From Eublepharis macularius (Eukaryota; Chordata; Lepidosauria; Squamata; Eublepharidae): a DNA stretch of 64,000 nucleotides. Made by a program: the position numbers and the translations under genes. The stretch is from assembly GCF_028583425.1 (NCBI RefSeq), contig NC_072796.1:126143464-126207463 (forward strand). Reading direction: 5' to 3'. The notes under the pieces were generated by a model, which saw nothing but the letters and a program-made list of their open reading frames with translations, ran no database searches and was not told the DNA's origin. Below are positions 21,198 to 33,060 of the stretch, in pieces (position 1 is the stretch's first letter; the number at the start of each line of letters is the position of its first letter).

Positions 21198-22187
21198 CTG
21201 CTGGGTTTTAAAACAAAGCAAAAAAAGGAAGAAGAGGCACCACGACATAGCAAGGAAAAGAAAGAGAAGACAAGCCAACAAAGGCAAAACAAACCCAACA
21301 AGGGACACAGACACACACACACAGACACAGGAGAAGGAGGAGAGAAGCAAAGTGTTAGGGCTGAAGGGGGGAAAAATCCGTTATTCAACACAGCCAGAAG
21401 CTTTCCAATGCTGATCAGTAACAATGCAGGAGGACGAAAGCAACAAGTTCGAGACACCCTTCCTTCCTCGGTGGGAATACAAGTACCCACAGTATCACAA
21501 GCCAACTCCTTGCTAAAGTTTATTTTTCGGTGCAGTCCCCAGACAGCTGAGCACTGCATGCTCTGAGTGCTCTCTCTTAGAGAACCAAGAGGTAGAGCGG
21601 ACCACCTACGCTTAAGTTATGGCACTGGTTGCCATGCAACAGCCATGCCCAGTCAACCTTCCTACTGAGGCTGCTGGAAACAGCAAAAAACTGCAGGGAT
21701 CATGTGTGGAAACAGCAGGTGTGAGAAGTGAAAATCCACGTGGCTTCGTCAAGAGAGAACTGTGCGTGAAACAGCAGATTTGCCGCTGGTTGTTGCGCAT
21801 GGGTTTTCCATTCTGATCTAACTATTTCCACATAGATTCATTTTAAATTATACAAAGCCATTCCCAGGTCTTGCAAACAGAGCTCCTTGAAGGAGACCAA
21901 GGAAGGGATCCCAGAGGTCAGATTGGCTTCTGGATCAACCCCATGGACCCCCATCACCACCTTTTTGCCTTGTTTTCTGTACTAAGTCTCTCTCAAGCTG
22001 TCTTGTCCAAGTCACTATCAGAACGTTCTGAGAACTGGGAATCCCAGATACTTAACGGGAGTTCAAGTGTTGTAATATAAGGCTAGTGAGACACATCCAA
22101 CAAAATCGCTGAAATTCAGGTTCTTTCCCTGAAAGCAGGATTCTCCTTTCCTTACCTCCTATTTATACAAAATCACATGGAAGTCAT

Positions 22188-22621
22188 CAGGGCTCATTTT
22201 GAGGGGGGACGCACAGGAATGCAGTTCCGGTAGTTCCCCAAAGAGGTCACATGTCAGGTGCCCCCGCCCACCTGGCTCGCAGCCATTTGGGCCCGTTTCA
22301 TCCTGGATTGGGGCCGAAGCAGCCCGGATCAGGCCTCAGGCAGGTGGTGGATCACTCTCCTGCTCAGCAGCGGCCCGATCCTGACTATTTTGGGCCCCTT
22401 TTCGGCCATTTTCAGCCCCTTTTTGCCATTTTGGGCCCAATTTCAGCCCTGAATGGCCAGGATTGGGTCCAAAACAGCCAGGATAGGTGATGTCAGGAAG
22501 TGTGGCATATGCAAATCAGGTATGCTAATGACACACTTCTGGTGATATCAAGGGGTGTGGCATATGCTAATGAGTTATGCTAATGAGTTCCTCCAGCACT
22601 TTTTCTATGAAATGACCCCTG
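22188..22621. mobile_element. hAT-like non-autonomous element
   Basis: Ends CAGGGCTCATTTTGAGG and GAAATGACCCCTG form an inverted pair, with the exact 8-bp duplication GAAGTCAT on both sides (22180-22187 and 22622-22629). An 8-bp duplication with CAGGG ends is typical of hAT elements. No transposase is present. An inverted relative lies at 46221-46772. The right part contains four octamer-like ATGCAAAT/ATGCTAAT words. Confidence 0.8.
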
Positions 22622-23978
22622 GAAGTCATAGACTGGCTCTATGTCTGCCCCCACACATCACTGGATACTTCACAATTGCCGAACTATTGCATTTGCAACT
22701 GGACTGTCTTGTCTACACAGTGGGCAAATAACTGCTGCAATACAACGCCAGCACAGTATCCAGTGTTGTGTGGATGTGGCCGGATTGCTGTGAGCTCCAA
22801 GCAGAGGCTCTCACCGCACAAGATGTGCGGAAATATTTCAGGAAATCATTCCAGATAACGTTGTCAGACACATTAAGGAGGTTCTACTCCGTAATTTCTC
22901 TAAGGTGCAGAGCTTTGATTTCTTAGGCCCAGACTTTGGATTCTCTTTCCTTTTTTATGCATAGGGCTAACAGCCCTGAGATTTTAGAGGACAGAGTCAC
23001 TCCTTTTTTCCTTACAGAGCTGAAATAGCTCAAGGGCAGGTCATACTGCTCGCTCACACTTAGTCAAATGGATTAGGATTGCAGCCTGTTTTTGTTTTTT
23101 TAAAACAGTAGGTATCTAATTCAAGCTGTTCCCTAGCATGTAGGTTGGATGTGCAGGGAGATTTGCGAGAGGGCCTCAAGCTTGCATGCCCCGCACCACT
23201 CCACACAGAACCTCTAGTATGACCACTCATAGGATCTGTAGACCACAGAAAAAGGAGTGGGGCGGATCACACAAACCAGGCCTCCTTGATATGACAGAAC
23301 TAAGGGTTGATCCCAATGCTTCCCTGTCCAAGTAATTTTGGGCTTACATTGACTTTTTTATGAAGATATGTCAATAAACACCTTCCACGAAGATGCTTTT
23401 GTCAGCAGACACCTCCAAACTGGTCAATGATACAGGACAAGTTTGGCTTGGCCTAAACATCCTCCTTTTCTATCTCCTCTCCTGCAATTCCGCAGCACAA
23501 ACAGATGCATTAGTTGTTTGCTGCATCCCTTTGTCCCAACGGGCAACAAAACACAAACAGTGGGATACTAAGAGTACATCTGACAACAGAGATAATCAAG
23601 AGCTTGGGCAGCAAACGGGCAGGTCACTTTCATCCACAATGTTACTGTTAGAAATAGCTCTCTGCTTTCAAAGACAACACACCGCATTGCGTGAGTCTCC
23701 TGTGTAGCCTTAGAGGACAATACCAAGACGAGAACCCATCAGCCGCTTACAAAACTACAAGACGTGTTACACATTAAACAGCTTTTGCGGAAGTTTGTCA
23801 GCACACTGCACGAGTCACTTAGTGAGAAATCCAAGCAAATGCAAAAATACCCACAGCAGTAAAATGATCGCTTGCACTGCCATGCTGAAGATGTCCCAAG
23901 GGTATCTACATATATTTTAATCTATCCGCAGTGGCCCCCTTCTTTTCATCGGCCCAGTGGTTAAGAAAAACGATCAAT

Positions 23979-24128
23979 GGCCATTTCCATGCACGTTGAG
24001 TAATGCACTTTCAAGGCACTTTAGCAATCCTTTGGAAGTGGATTTTTTGTTCCACATGTGGAAAAGCCGTTCCAAATGTTCACCAAAGAGTATTGCAAGT
24101 GGATTATCCAACGTGTGTGGAAGCAGCC
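23979..24128. mobile_element. 150-bp Harbinger-like MITE, copy 2
   Basis: Ends GGCCATTTCCATGCACGTTG and the complement of CAACGTGTGTGGAAGCAGCC, with AAT on both sides (23976-23978 and 24129-24131). Confidence 0.65.
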
Positions 24129-24294
24129 AATTTTCAAACAACGAAAGCGATTTGAGATAAACAGCTTCCCCACTGGGTAGTAATTCCGCACATCTCAGCA
24201 AAGTGCTACCTGGAAAATGGGCGACATGGAAAGGGAATCAAACGGCAACCACTGTGCTTTTTAACAGTGACGGCAAGACCCCAGAGCTGACAGT

Positions 24295-24444
24295 GGCCAT
24301 TTCCACATACGTTGAATAATGCACTTTCAATGCACTTTAGCAATCCTTTAGAAGTGGATTTTGTGTTTCACACATGAAAACCCAGTTCCAAATGATCATT
24401 AAAGAGCATTGAAAGTGCATTATCCAATGTGTGTGGAAGCAGCC
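24295..24444. mobile_element. 150-bp Harbinger-like MITE, copy 3
   Basis: Same ends as copy 2 (GGCCATTTCCACATACGTTG at the left, GTGTGTGGAAGCAGCC at the right). Flanks are AGT and GGT, an imperfect 3-bp match. It lies only 166 bases from copy 2 and in the same sense. Confidence 0.6.
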
Positions 24445-24806
24445 GGTGTGCTAGGCTCTTTCATGGAAGCCAGTTTTCACATAGATCCCCACCATGCAAA
24501 AGAAGCGGGGGGGGGGGGGAGAAAGTGCACAGGGGGGACACTTGTGGATGTGGATAGATTACTGTGAGCTTCAAGCAGAACGACAGAGGCCAATGGCTCG
24601 CACTGCACAAGATGTGCAGAAATATTTCAGGAGATCATCTGAACCATGGCACTCATTTTGTTATGGAGAAGAAAACTCAGTTTGCTAGCCAGTGTATACT
24701 CTTGAGGAGGGCTGCAGTCTGGCATGGTTCCCTGCGGACTGCACCTGTCGGAACCATGGCTGGATCCTAAGTCGTGCTTCCATTTGTGCTGTGCCCTTCC
24801 CCCCCC

Positions 24807-25606
24807 CTTATACAGAAGTTATAGTTTGATCTAAAGTGCAAAAGTGCCTAAAATATATTTACAACTTGTAAACTAAATACAAAACAGTTTTGACCTAGAG
24901 TTCAGAAACAATTTACCCAGCTATTCAAAGCATACAGAAGAGATATTATAACAACAGCGCTGGTGAGACTAACTCATAATATCAAATGCAATATTTATGC
25001 ATATAATAATGAGGACTTTGTTTTTGAAAAGTATTTTTTCTTCTTTCTTTCAGGTTGTCGGGGATATATAGAAAAGTTCAACCTCAAACTCCCTTTGTAC
25101 AGAGTCAATAACGTTTGCAGTTTTCAAACTTGCATAATCATTTTCTTTACACAGATGTAATCATATCGTAAGTAGATGAGGTCAAGGATGGAATGGAGCC
25201 GACGGGCGTGAGCCGGCAATATAATCCCGTTTCGTGTGAAAACACTTTGTCTCAGGCTACGGTACCACGACAATTTAATCATAGCAAGACTTCAAAATTC
25301 ATCACCCCGTGTAGCAGTTTTTGACGGAAGTTACCCGGGAGTTTGAGGTTGAACTTTTCTATATATACCCGACAACCTGAAAGAAAGAAGAAAAAATACT
25401 TTTCAAAGTCCTCATTATTATATGCATAAATATTGCATTTGATATTATGAGTTAGTCTCATCAGAGCTGCTGTTATAAATATCTCTTCTGTATGCTTTGA
25501 ATAGCTGGGTAAATTGTTTCTGAACTCTAGGTGAAAACAGTTTTGTATTTAGCTTACAAGTTGTAAATATATTTTAGGCACTTTTGCACTATAACTTCTG
25601 TATAAG
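24807..25606. repeat. Large inverted repeat, arms of about 270-287 bp
   Basis: The left arm (24807-25093) and right arm (25337-25606) are near-identical in inverse sense, starting CTTATACAGAAGTTATAG and ending in ACCTCAAACTCCC before a centre of about 243 bases. Differences are a few small indels and substitutions. I do not recognise the family. The centre holds GAGCCGACGGGCGTGAGCCG and CCCGTTTCGTGTG. Confidence 0.8.
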
Positions 25607-26348
25607 TCACTATATCACTTTTGTTTCCTCCAAGAGGCTGCGTCCTCCTTATCTTTGTGTTTGTAGTGGGAGGAACCCTCCTTCGTCTTTAGGCTTTTTT
25701 TTCCCTGCAGGGCCGGTCCTCTGCTGTGAAGCATGTTCCTTCAGTGTCTTCCAATGAGCTGAAAAGCACCTCGCTCACCACAGATGTGGGCTCTGCAAGC
25801 AAAGGGCTGTCGGTGCAACAGACAAAGCTCAGAGGAAGCAAAACTTAGGATCCATGTCTGTGTGTTTACAAGCACGTGTGTTGTCTGTACATTTAAGATT
25901 CATAAAGGGTACCCTTAAAACAAAAACTTGTTTCTTTGTAATCCTGTGAATCCCACAGCCTAGAATTTCAATACATTTACCAAGGATATGAGATTCAGGG
26001 GACTGGCCTGACTGAATATGCCGGTAGAGGGAAATTGGACAACTGAATACAGGTCCTCCTGAAAAATATCCCCCCTACCATACACAAAGGTAAGGGCGAT
26101 AGCTTCCAGCCTAGCATTCCCTTTCTTATTTGCTTTACATGTGCCAAGATTTTAATTTGGTGGGGAGGAGACTGCATTTCTTTTACTGCAAGGGAGAGGA
26201 TCACATTTTGGACTGTTTCCTTATACTAGACTCCCTGCAAGTAGAATACCAGTCCAGCAAGGCGAGAAGAGGGCCAGAACCTCTCTCCTTGACTAGCATG
26301 GAATTCTTTTTAAATCAGAAGGAACATTCAAAGCTAGACTACATGCAG

Positions 26349-26554
26349 TGGTATGCACTGTGGTGTAGTGTTAAGAGTGTTAGGCTAGGATCTGAATCCC
26401 CACTCTGCCACAGAAGCTTTCTGGGTGACTTTGAGCCATCACACCTTCTCAGCCTTACCTACCTCTCAGGGTTGTTGTTTTTGTGATGATAAAATGGAAG
26501 AGAGAGAAGGATGTAAGCCACTAAGGCAGGGTACAAATGAAGTAAATAAATAGA
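26349..26554 (+). mobile_element. tRNA-derived SINE
   Basis: GTGGTGTAGTGTTAAGAGTG gives the tRNA-like head, followed by GGATCTGAATCCCCACTCTG, CTCAGGGTTGTTG and the tail GATGTAAGCCACTAAGGC, with AAGTAAATAAATAG at the end. Same family as 13853-14062. Confidence 0.75.
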
Positions 26555-26559
26555 TCCAT

Positions 26560-26905
26560 TTTTATCTCACTACCATCTACTCAGGCAACCATTTATTGGC
26601 TGTCCCACCACTTAGGGTGGCCTGTCCGTCATCGAATAGAGCCCTGGCCTTTTCCACGATGGTTCCTGTTCTGTGGAATGGGTTCCCTGAGGAGGTGAGG
26701 AGAGCCCCCTACTTGGAGATATTCAGGAGGTGTGACAAGGCCTGTTTGTTTGCCAGGGCTTTGGGGGGAGGGTGAACAGCAGGCATCTCTTATAGAGGGG
26801 GAGGGAGAGTTTTTATCTTGGTTTCAGTTTGGAAATTTTGTAAGCCGTCTTGCAGTACACGGAAAGGTGGGCTATAAAAGTTTAAATGAATAAATACATA
26901 AATAA
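26560..26905 (+). mobile_element. CR1/L2-like LINE 3' end fragment
   Basis: The stretch has TCTGTGGAATGGGTTCCCTG, GAGGTGAGGAGAGCCCCC and the tail TTTTGTAAGCCGTCTTGCAG, then AAAGGTGGGCTATAAAAG and an AAATAAAT-type end, as in LINE 3' regions of lizards. It directly follows the SINE. Confidence 0.6.
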
Positions 26906-27091
26906 ATTCTCCTGAAAGCGTGAACCTTGGCCTCTGAACAGCTACAGCAGTATAACAAAAGAATAAAACAGCAGGCAGGCCAAAGAGAGGACACAAACCA
27001 CATTTCTTTTCTCCACTTGCACCACTTTTGTGAAACGTTAGCCAGAGTGTCAACAAGGAGCAAAGGTCAACAAGATGGCCGCCAGACATAC

Positions 27092-27302
27092 CTGGTTGGG
27101 TGCTTCTGGCGGCATTGGGGATGGTGACTTGGACTGAAAAGCATCCTGGGACATGAATCCGGAGTCATGCGAGGACACGCTGGAAAGCCTCATCGGTGCC
27201 TGCTGAGGCAGGTTGGAGCTGCGGTAGCGATAGTGTGAACTGGGTGAGTGAGAATGCGAGCCGCTTGACCGGGAGTCACTACTGTTAACACTGTTCAGAC
27301 TG
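27092..27302 (-). CDS. MTSS1: MTSS1 serine-rich coding exon
   Basis: The exon completes a split serine and then encodes 70 residues: SLNSVNSSDSRSSGSHSHSP, SSHYRYRSSNLPQQAPMRLS, SVSSHDSGFMSQDAFQSKSP and SPMPPEAPNQ. Ends are ATCTCACAG and GTATGT. The serine-dense stretch after the I-BAR domain is a likely phosphorylation region. It is nearly identical to mammalian MTSS1. Confidence 0.97.
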
Positions 27303-30040
27303 CTGTGAGATACAAAAGGAAGAGAGAGATGGGGGCAACGGGGGAGGAGGAGAAAACGAAAAAGGGGGTGGGGAAGAAACCAGCACAGTACAATTAACAT
27401 TCCATGGTTCTCTGGCAAGGCATGCAGTATAAACCATAAAGAAAAGGAACCACTGGCAGCAACAGCTGGTAGGAGCTGTAAGTACCTGCAGTATTCTTCA
27501 TGACAAGAAGGAAAATGGCATGTAAGGATATGGCTTGGATCTAGGATCCTACGCTAATCAGGCTTCAAAAATCCACATACCTAGTCACCTACGGCGAAGC
27601 AGCACTGCCTCCAAGCAACCAATTAAGGAAGCAAGAGGGAGGCATTTTTTAAAAGACAACCAGCATATACTACAAATGAATAGTCAAAGGGCTAACAGGT
27701 TGTGTTTTGTAGAAACAGTTGTGAAACTGTCTGGAAGGCACTACTACAAGAAAAGTAGCCCTAACTCACTAATCCAAGGCTGGCTCAAGGCGTTTTCATG
27801 TTCGGGATGGAAAACCCAACAGCCCCCTAATGAACGCTAGTCAACATGAGACACGATCTACCAAGAGTTCTCCTGCACAGGCTCCCTTGTGACAAACAGG
27901 AATTAGTCATGAGCACTTTTGTGCCACTCCTGCTGTTTCAGTGGAGCTTGCTCAAGGGAACTCACTGGTGGATTGTGCTCCCAACATCACATCTATCTCG
28001 ACTGCTGCTAGCAGCACCCAAGTCTTGTCTCCTCACTCGCTTCATCACAACGCTTGTTATAAGAAAACGTACCCTTTTGCTCAACTAAACCAAAGTTTGT
28101 ATCATGGTGTTAAGTATCCTTTCAGGACCAAACTAGACATGAGCTGATTGGGGTGAGAGGAAGTGCTAAATCAAAGTTAATAGAGGGATTTCAAAGAAAG
28201 GTCAAGACACTGAGAAAGAAAGCGTTTTAATCTTTCCTCCGAGTAACATTTTCTGTCAATTCCAATGCAACCTCCCAAGTGCTTTAATACTTAAAAATGC
28301 TACCACCACCACTACAGCAGGAGATCTTTTCAGAGACCTCTTACACCCAGATACTGCAAGAAGGGTGGCAGACGATTAGATGTGGATGGATTATTTCACA
28401 CCTTAAGACCCTGTACTATGGATATACAGTTGCCAACTGGAGGAATGTACAATTAGCCATTTTCCTTTACTCTTCAGGATACTGCATTAATTTTTTTTTA
28501 AAAGGCCTATGCTTACCGCTGTCGATATATAAATATCTATAGATCTGCTGCCTATAGATACTATACATATGCATGCACAGACAGTTAGGTATGTAGGAAA
28601 GAGGCCAAGTCATCCTGGTCTACCAGTAAGCAGGGGTGCTTTGGCTCTCCAATCCATACAAATTGGAAGGTAAATGTTTTAATTAAGAGAAACAAAGAAG
28701 AGGGAAAGGGGAAAGGAAGAGCATTAGAGGCTACAGAACAGCAAAGCAAAATAGCAGAATGTCTTCCTTTTGTTGGAGAAAAGGAGAGAACTGGTGTGCC
28801 TGCCGGGCAGTGTGGGTAGGGGCAGAGACGCATGCCGCCAAACTGTTTTAATAGAAAACAGTTTCATGGAGGAGGTAGGAGAAGGTATCCAAGTGTTCCG
28901 AACGCTTGCGCAAAAGAAAAGCCAATCAAGACAGTGCTGAACAGTTAAGATCTCTCGTATTTTACAGTAAAAAATTCATTCAAACACATTGCAAGAGAAA
29001 CTGATGCATTCAAAACAGTGTAGCCAATTAACAAAATTAAAGTTGCTGTTTTTTTTAAATTATCAAGAAATATTCACAAAGTATTCAGGTTCACAAAATA
29101 ATGGAACTGGAAAGACCGTCGATTCAGATCACCCCTTGGGCTGCATTCAGACATCTCAAACTCAGAGCAGAAACTTGTTTATATTCTCAAGTCTTGTATA
29201 CTTATATTCTTCTTAGGCACAGAAAAAGGAGCAACCTTCCAGGTTTGGGAAGTTATCTGATGTAATTCAGATTTATAGTCACATCTACGTATGAGCACCT
29301 TAAATTGGAGTTTGTTCCTTGCCCTGGTTTAATCTGGATTTAGAATCCCAGTTACCGAGAAAGATGGAAGACTTTCTCACTTGGGAAATCTTTAATCTCC
29401 GCACTGTGAGCAACAGAAGTGAAGAATTTGGGTCTGTTCAGACATCGCAAACGAATGTTTTGCGGCACCTTCAACGAATTAACGAACTGTATTCTAGTAT
29501 AAGCTTTCATGGCCTAAAACCCACTTCATGCATCTGAAGAGGTGGCATGCTCAGACCAGGAGAGTTTATGCTGGAATAAAAAGTTGTGCATCTTTAAAAG
29601 TGCTATAATACTTCTGCGTCTGCTGCAATAGACTAACTCAACTACCGCTTAGTCAAAACTCACAGGAGTAATATTTCCAAAATCAGATACTCTGAAGAAG
29701 AGAAAACAGCCATTTAACAAGTTTTGTTTTATTTTGTTTTTTTACACAAACTGGTCCACACGGAGACTTTGTCATCTTAAGCACCACTACCAACCCCATA
29801 CGAATGCTCAGTGCCTAGTGAGCAATCTAGCAGCAACAGGCATCATAGCTCCAGTGGCAAGAACTTGAACTGTGCCAGAAGCGAAAATCATTAAGGAGGT
29901 CCATGCAAGCCACTCTGAACTCTCTAAAAGAAGAGCGAGCTTCGAGTGTAACAAATAAGGCACATAAAGGTTATCTCATGCCTGAAGCTATATTTATACT
30001 TGGTTCTCTCCAAAAGACACTATTTTAATGATGTACTTAC
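27303..30040 (-). other. MTSS1 intron, mostly unassigned
   Basis: A Penelope-type repeat remnant lies at about 29470-29545. Elsewhere I see no coding signal or clear element; about 28120-28150 contains a short match to the GACCAAACTAGACATG type of MITE end. Confidence 0.6.
29470..29545 (-). repeat. Penelope-type repeat fragment with hammerhead remnant
   Basis: On the - strand CATGAAGTGGGTTTTAGG is followed by GAAAGCTTATAC, the same order as stem II, GAA, AGCT, T and stem I in the motif at 53354-53392. The CUGANGA box is broken. Confidence 0.4.
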
Positions 30041-30138
30041 CTGCAGACGCTGGATTTCCTTGACATGGTGGTACTGGGAGAGGAAGGAGGAGTCTGATAA
30101 GACCAACCATAATCAGAGCCTTTCAAATCTAGAATTAC
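30041..30138 (-). CDS. MTSS1: MTSS1 coding exon (VILDLKGSDY)
   Basis: The exon encodes VILDLKGSDYGWSYQTPPSS and PSTTMSRKSSVC plus two bases of the next serine, between TCTCCAG and GTAAGT. It follows directly on the end of the I-BAR domain. One substitution compared with mammals is seen in DYGWSY (usually DYSWSY). Confidence 0.97.
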
Positions 30139-31111
30139 CTGGAGAAGGAGAGAGCCATGCAGGACGGTTGTCATTAGCCCTTAGATGTAGCAACTATGTG
30201 GTCTGCCTCCATACCACTAAGATTTCACTGAGTGTATTCCACCGATCTACCAACAAACAGCCCTTTGGGAAGCATTGAGAAGGAGGCAGGTGAGAAAGAA
30301 GCGATCTTTTTCAGCCATGGAAAACGTTCTGTTGGATCCCAGCCACTTACTCCTCGCGCTACAAACTTAAGTGCATTCTCACAAATAAATCACTATGCTT
30401 TAGTCTAGGATGAGTCATTTGTGAACGGTGTCAATATAGATACAAAGTAGGCAGGCGCCATTCCTAAATAAATTGTGTGCATTGCAGACACTAAAGGCTT
30501 GCCACGAATCTGAGAAATGCGAATCACACACGAAATCTGATTCACGTGTCACTGCAGAAAACAGCGTTAAAACAGAAATATGCACACAAGACCAACTAAA
30601 ACACAAGGGACATTAGAGCATAACTGAATACAGTAGGGTAGCTTCTCTTTAAAGAAATTCAGAACCTTTTCCAAACATATCTGAAACGTTGCCAGTAATA
30701 TCCCAGTGCTGCCTGCCAAAGACCAAGTACAACAGAGATTGAGGTCAAAGGTACCGTCCACCAGGAAGTTTTTCCCTGTACAATTCCCCCTCAAATGAAC
30801 AGGAACTGATCAAAAAACTCTACCATGGGCTGATTCCACACACGTTGGATAATGCACATTCAATGCACTTTATCAATCGTTTGAGGTGGATTTTTTGTTC
30901 TGCACACGAAAAAATCCGTTCCAAATGACCTATAAAGAGGATTGGAAGTGCATTATCCAACGTGTGTGGAATCACTCATGCTCTCATGTGGGGCTTGTGC
31001 AGGAGAACTTCCCAGCAGACTGCATCCTAAGCGTATGCATTTCTCCCATTCATGAGCTTAGTAGTCACAGTAAATGGAGGAACTGTCCTCGCTTAATTCA
31101 GCTGAACAAAC
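30139..31111 (-). other. MTSS1 intron with one MITE
   Basis: Only the element at 30828-30977 is recognised here. Confidence 0.7.
30828..30977. mobile_element. 150-bp Harbinger-like MITE, copy 4
   Basis: Ends GGCTGATTCCACACACGTTG and the complement of GTGTGTGGAATCACTC, flanked by ATG on both sides (30825-30827 and 30978-30980). Confidence 0.7.
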
Positions 31112-31219
31112 CTGTTCGCTTGATGGTGGCAGTTTGTGAGGATCCATAGTAAGGCTTTTCAGATCTTCTGATATGGTCTGTAGATGGGTTATTTCTCCCA
31201 GCATTGATATTTCTTCTTC
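31112..31219 (-). CDS. MTSS1: MTSS1 coding exon (end of I-BAR domain)
   Basis: The exon encodes 36 residues in phase 0: EEEISMLGEITHLQTISEDL and KSLTMDPHKLPPSSEQ, between CTTCCAG and GTTTGT. This is the last helix of the I-BAR domain and the start of the linker. Confidence 0.97.
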
Positions 31220-31399
31220 CTGGAAGATTATTTTTTTAAATTCAGTAAGTTAGTATTGCCCACCTTAATTGTCTTTGGCTTCACAACCCAGGCAATTTTA
31301 GCCAACTTTTAGTGGTTTAATAGGGGGTCTAATAGGAATAGACATATAAAGCACTATATTCCATTAACCACATTTTATCAATGTTGGGGAAAAACTAGG

Positions 31400-32159
31400 T
31401 GTAATGATTCCAAGTAAATGTGTGCATGTGTCTTTAAATGCTTGGTTTGAGCTAGGTGAAGTGTGGGGGTGAGAGAGGGATGAGTGAGTGATATGATTGG
31501 TTGATGACTGAGAGTGTGGGCGGAGTAAATGCAGTTTGAGACTGAGAGTGAAGGGAGAAGTTTTTCCGTCAGAAGAAAGCAGGCTAGCTGTGTGCTGCCT
31601 GAGTATACTGAAGTATTTATGACAGAAATATAACTTGTGTGGAACCTGAACTGAGCATGTTTGTGAAAGGACACTCAGTCAGGGAAAGAGAGGCCAGCTG
31701 TGTGCTGCCTGAGCAGGTTTCATATTTCTGTGAATGAGAGTCAGAGAAAGAGAGGCTAGCTGTGTGCTGCCTATATTTGAAGTATTTGTGAGATAACTAT
31801 TGAGTCTAGTGAAGGAGGCTAACTGTGTGTGAAGCCTTAGAAGAGATCTGTGTGAATGAGTTTATAGGAAGTAACTTTAAGAACTAAGAACTACTTTTAT
31901 GAAACCAATACGCTTCTTGAAAAATAAACATTTATTTTGTTTTGTTATATCCCAGTGTAGCTGTCATTGCTATATCCCATTCATATCCTCAGGGCCACAT
32001 AGAACCATGAAGGAGCCTGACGCTTAAACATGTTACCAAAGGGGAAATTTGAATAAAATATTTTGGAATAATATATTCCTGGTGGCAGGAAACTACCCAG
32101 AGGGTGTAAGGGGAAGATTAAAAGAAAAATCTACCCCAAAGAAAGTACAGGTCATAACA
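31400..32159 (+). mobile_element. Solo LTR (760 bp)
   Basis: The segment begins TGTAATGATTCC and ends GTCATAACA, i.e. TG to CA, and is flanked by the exact 5-bp duplication CTAGG (31395-31399 and 32160-32164). AATAAA at 31923-31928 fits an LTR polyadenylation signal. No internal genes remain, so it is a solo LTR of a gypsy-type or retrovirus-like element. It lies antisense to MTSS1. Degenerate tandem units containing GCTAGCTGTGTGCTGCCT occur three to four times between 31585 and 31830. Confidence 0.8.
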
Positions 32160-32529
32160 CTAGGTATTAATGATGAGTTACAAGAGGAGACCAGGCTGGC
32201 TTAGGCAGATGTTAAAATCCCTTCCATGTTAAGATAATCTATACTGGTAATGCACGTTGCTCCCAAAGAAATAGGAAATGTAAAGGAAGCAAAATGGTGT
32301 AGTTTATTATCCAGACTTAGATCGATGTATGAATATGTCCTGAACCTTACAGAACATGTCGTCATGCGAGTAATACTCACAGAAGATGTCATCATGCTGC
32401 TAATTTATTTCAGGTCAGGTTCATACTCTTTGCCAGTATGTTACGCCAGTTCTCAGAAATAGGAAAATATTTTGATTTGGCTCTTTGACTGGAGCTCCTC
32501 TCCCTTGTTCTACTGCATCTTAGATTATT

Positions 32530-33060
32530 ATTATTTACTTAAAATATTTACATGTCACCTGTCCACCCAGAGACCCCAAGGCAGCAAACATAAGGCATTT
32601 AAAACATTAAAATAAAATTTAAAATGAATACATAAATATTTAACAATACAAGAAGAACATACAGACATAAAACACACACACAACCAGAGAGGACAGCTGA
32701 TGGTGGAAGACAATGACACGAGGTAGAGTGAGACAGGCAAATCTCCCTATGGAAGGAGTTCCAAAGTTTGCCACTTGACACCCATCTAATCTCAAGTGCC
32801 AGGGGCACCTGAGGCAAGGCATCTGAAATGACCAGAGTGGACAGGTAGGTTCATAGGAGAGAAGGTGGTCCTTAAGATAGGCTGGCCTCAAGCCATGCAG
32901 GGCTTTAGAGGTTCAGCACCTTGAAATTGGCACTGCGAATGGCTTATTAAATCAGTTATGGTTCCTTTGGTCGCTCCATGCATGTCTAAGTACACACGGG
33001 TGTTACAGTGAAAACTTTGAAATTGGCCTGGAAGCAAACTGGGAGCCCCTGTAGATGAGT
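32530..33060 (-). mobile_element. L2-like LINE 3' fragment
   Basis: Read on the - strand the A/T-rich tail is at the low-coordinate end. The + strand shows CAAGCCATGCAGGGCTTTAG, GGTTCAGCACCTTGAAATTG and ACTGGGAGCCCCTGTAGATG, as in the 3' UTR of reptile L2/CR1 elements. The orientation is inferred from the tail. Confidence 0.5.

Larger units (their letters stand above)
21198..27091 (-). other. MTSS1 intron with several mobile elements
   Basis: It carries an hAT-like element (22188-22621), two Harbinger-like MITEs (23979-24128 and 24295-24444), a large inverted repeat (24807-25606), a SINE (26349-26554) and a LINE tail (26560-26905). About 22622-23978 holds nothing I can assign. Confidence 0.75.

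Noticed and set aside
25213..25275. Possible hammerhead in the centre of the large inverted repeat (- strand CTGAGAC, GTG/CAC stem, GAAACGGG)
   Set aside because: The CUGANGA box does not match, stem III is not self-complementary and stem I does not pair. Not enough to call.
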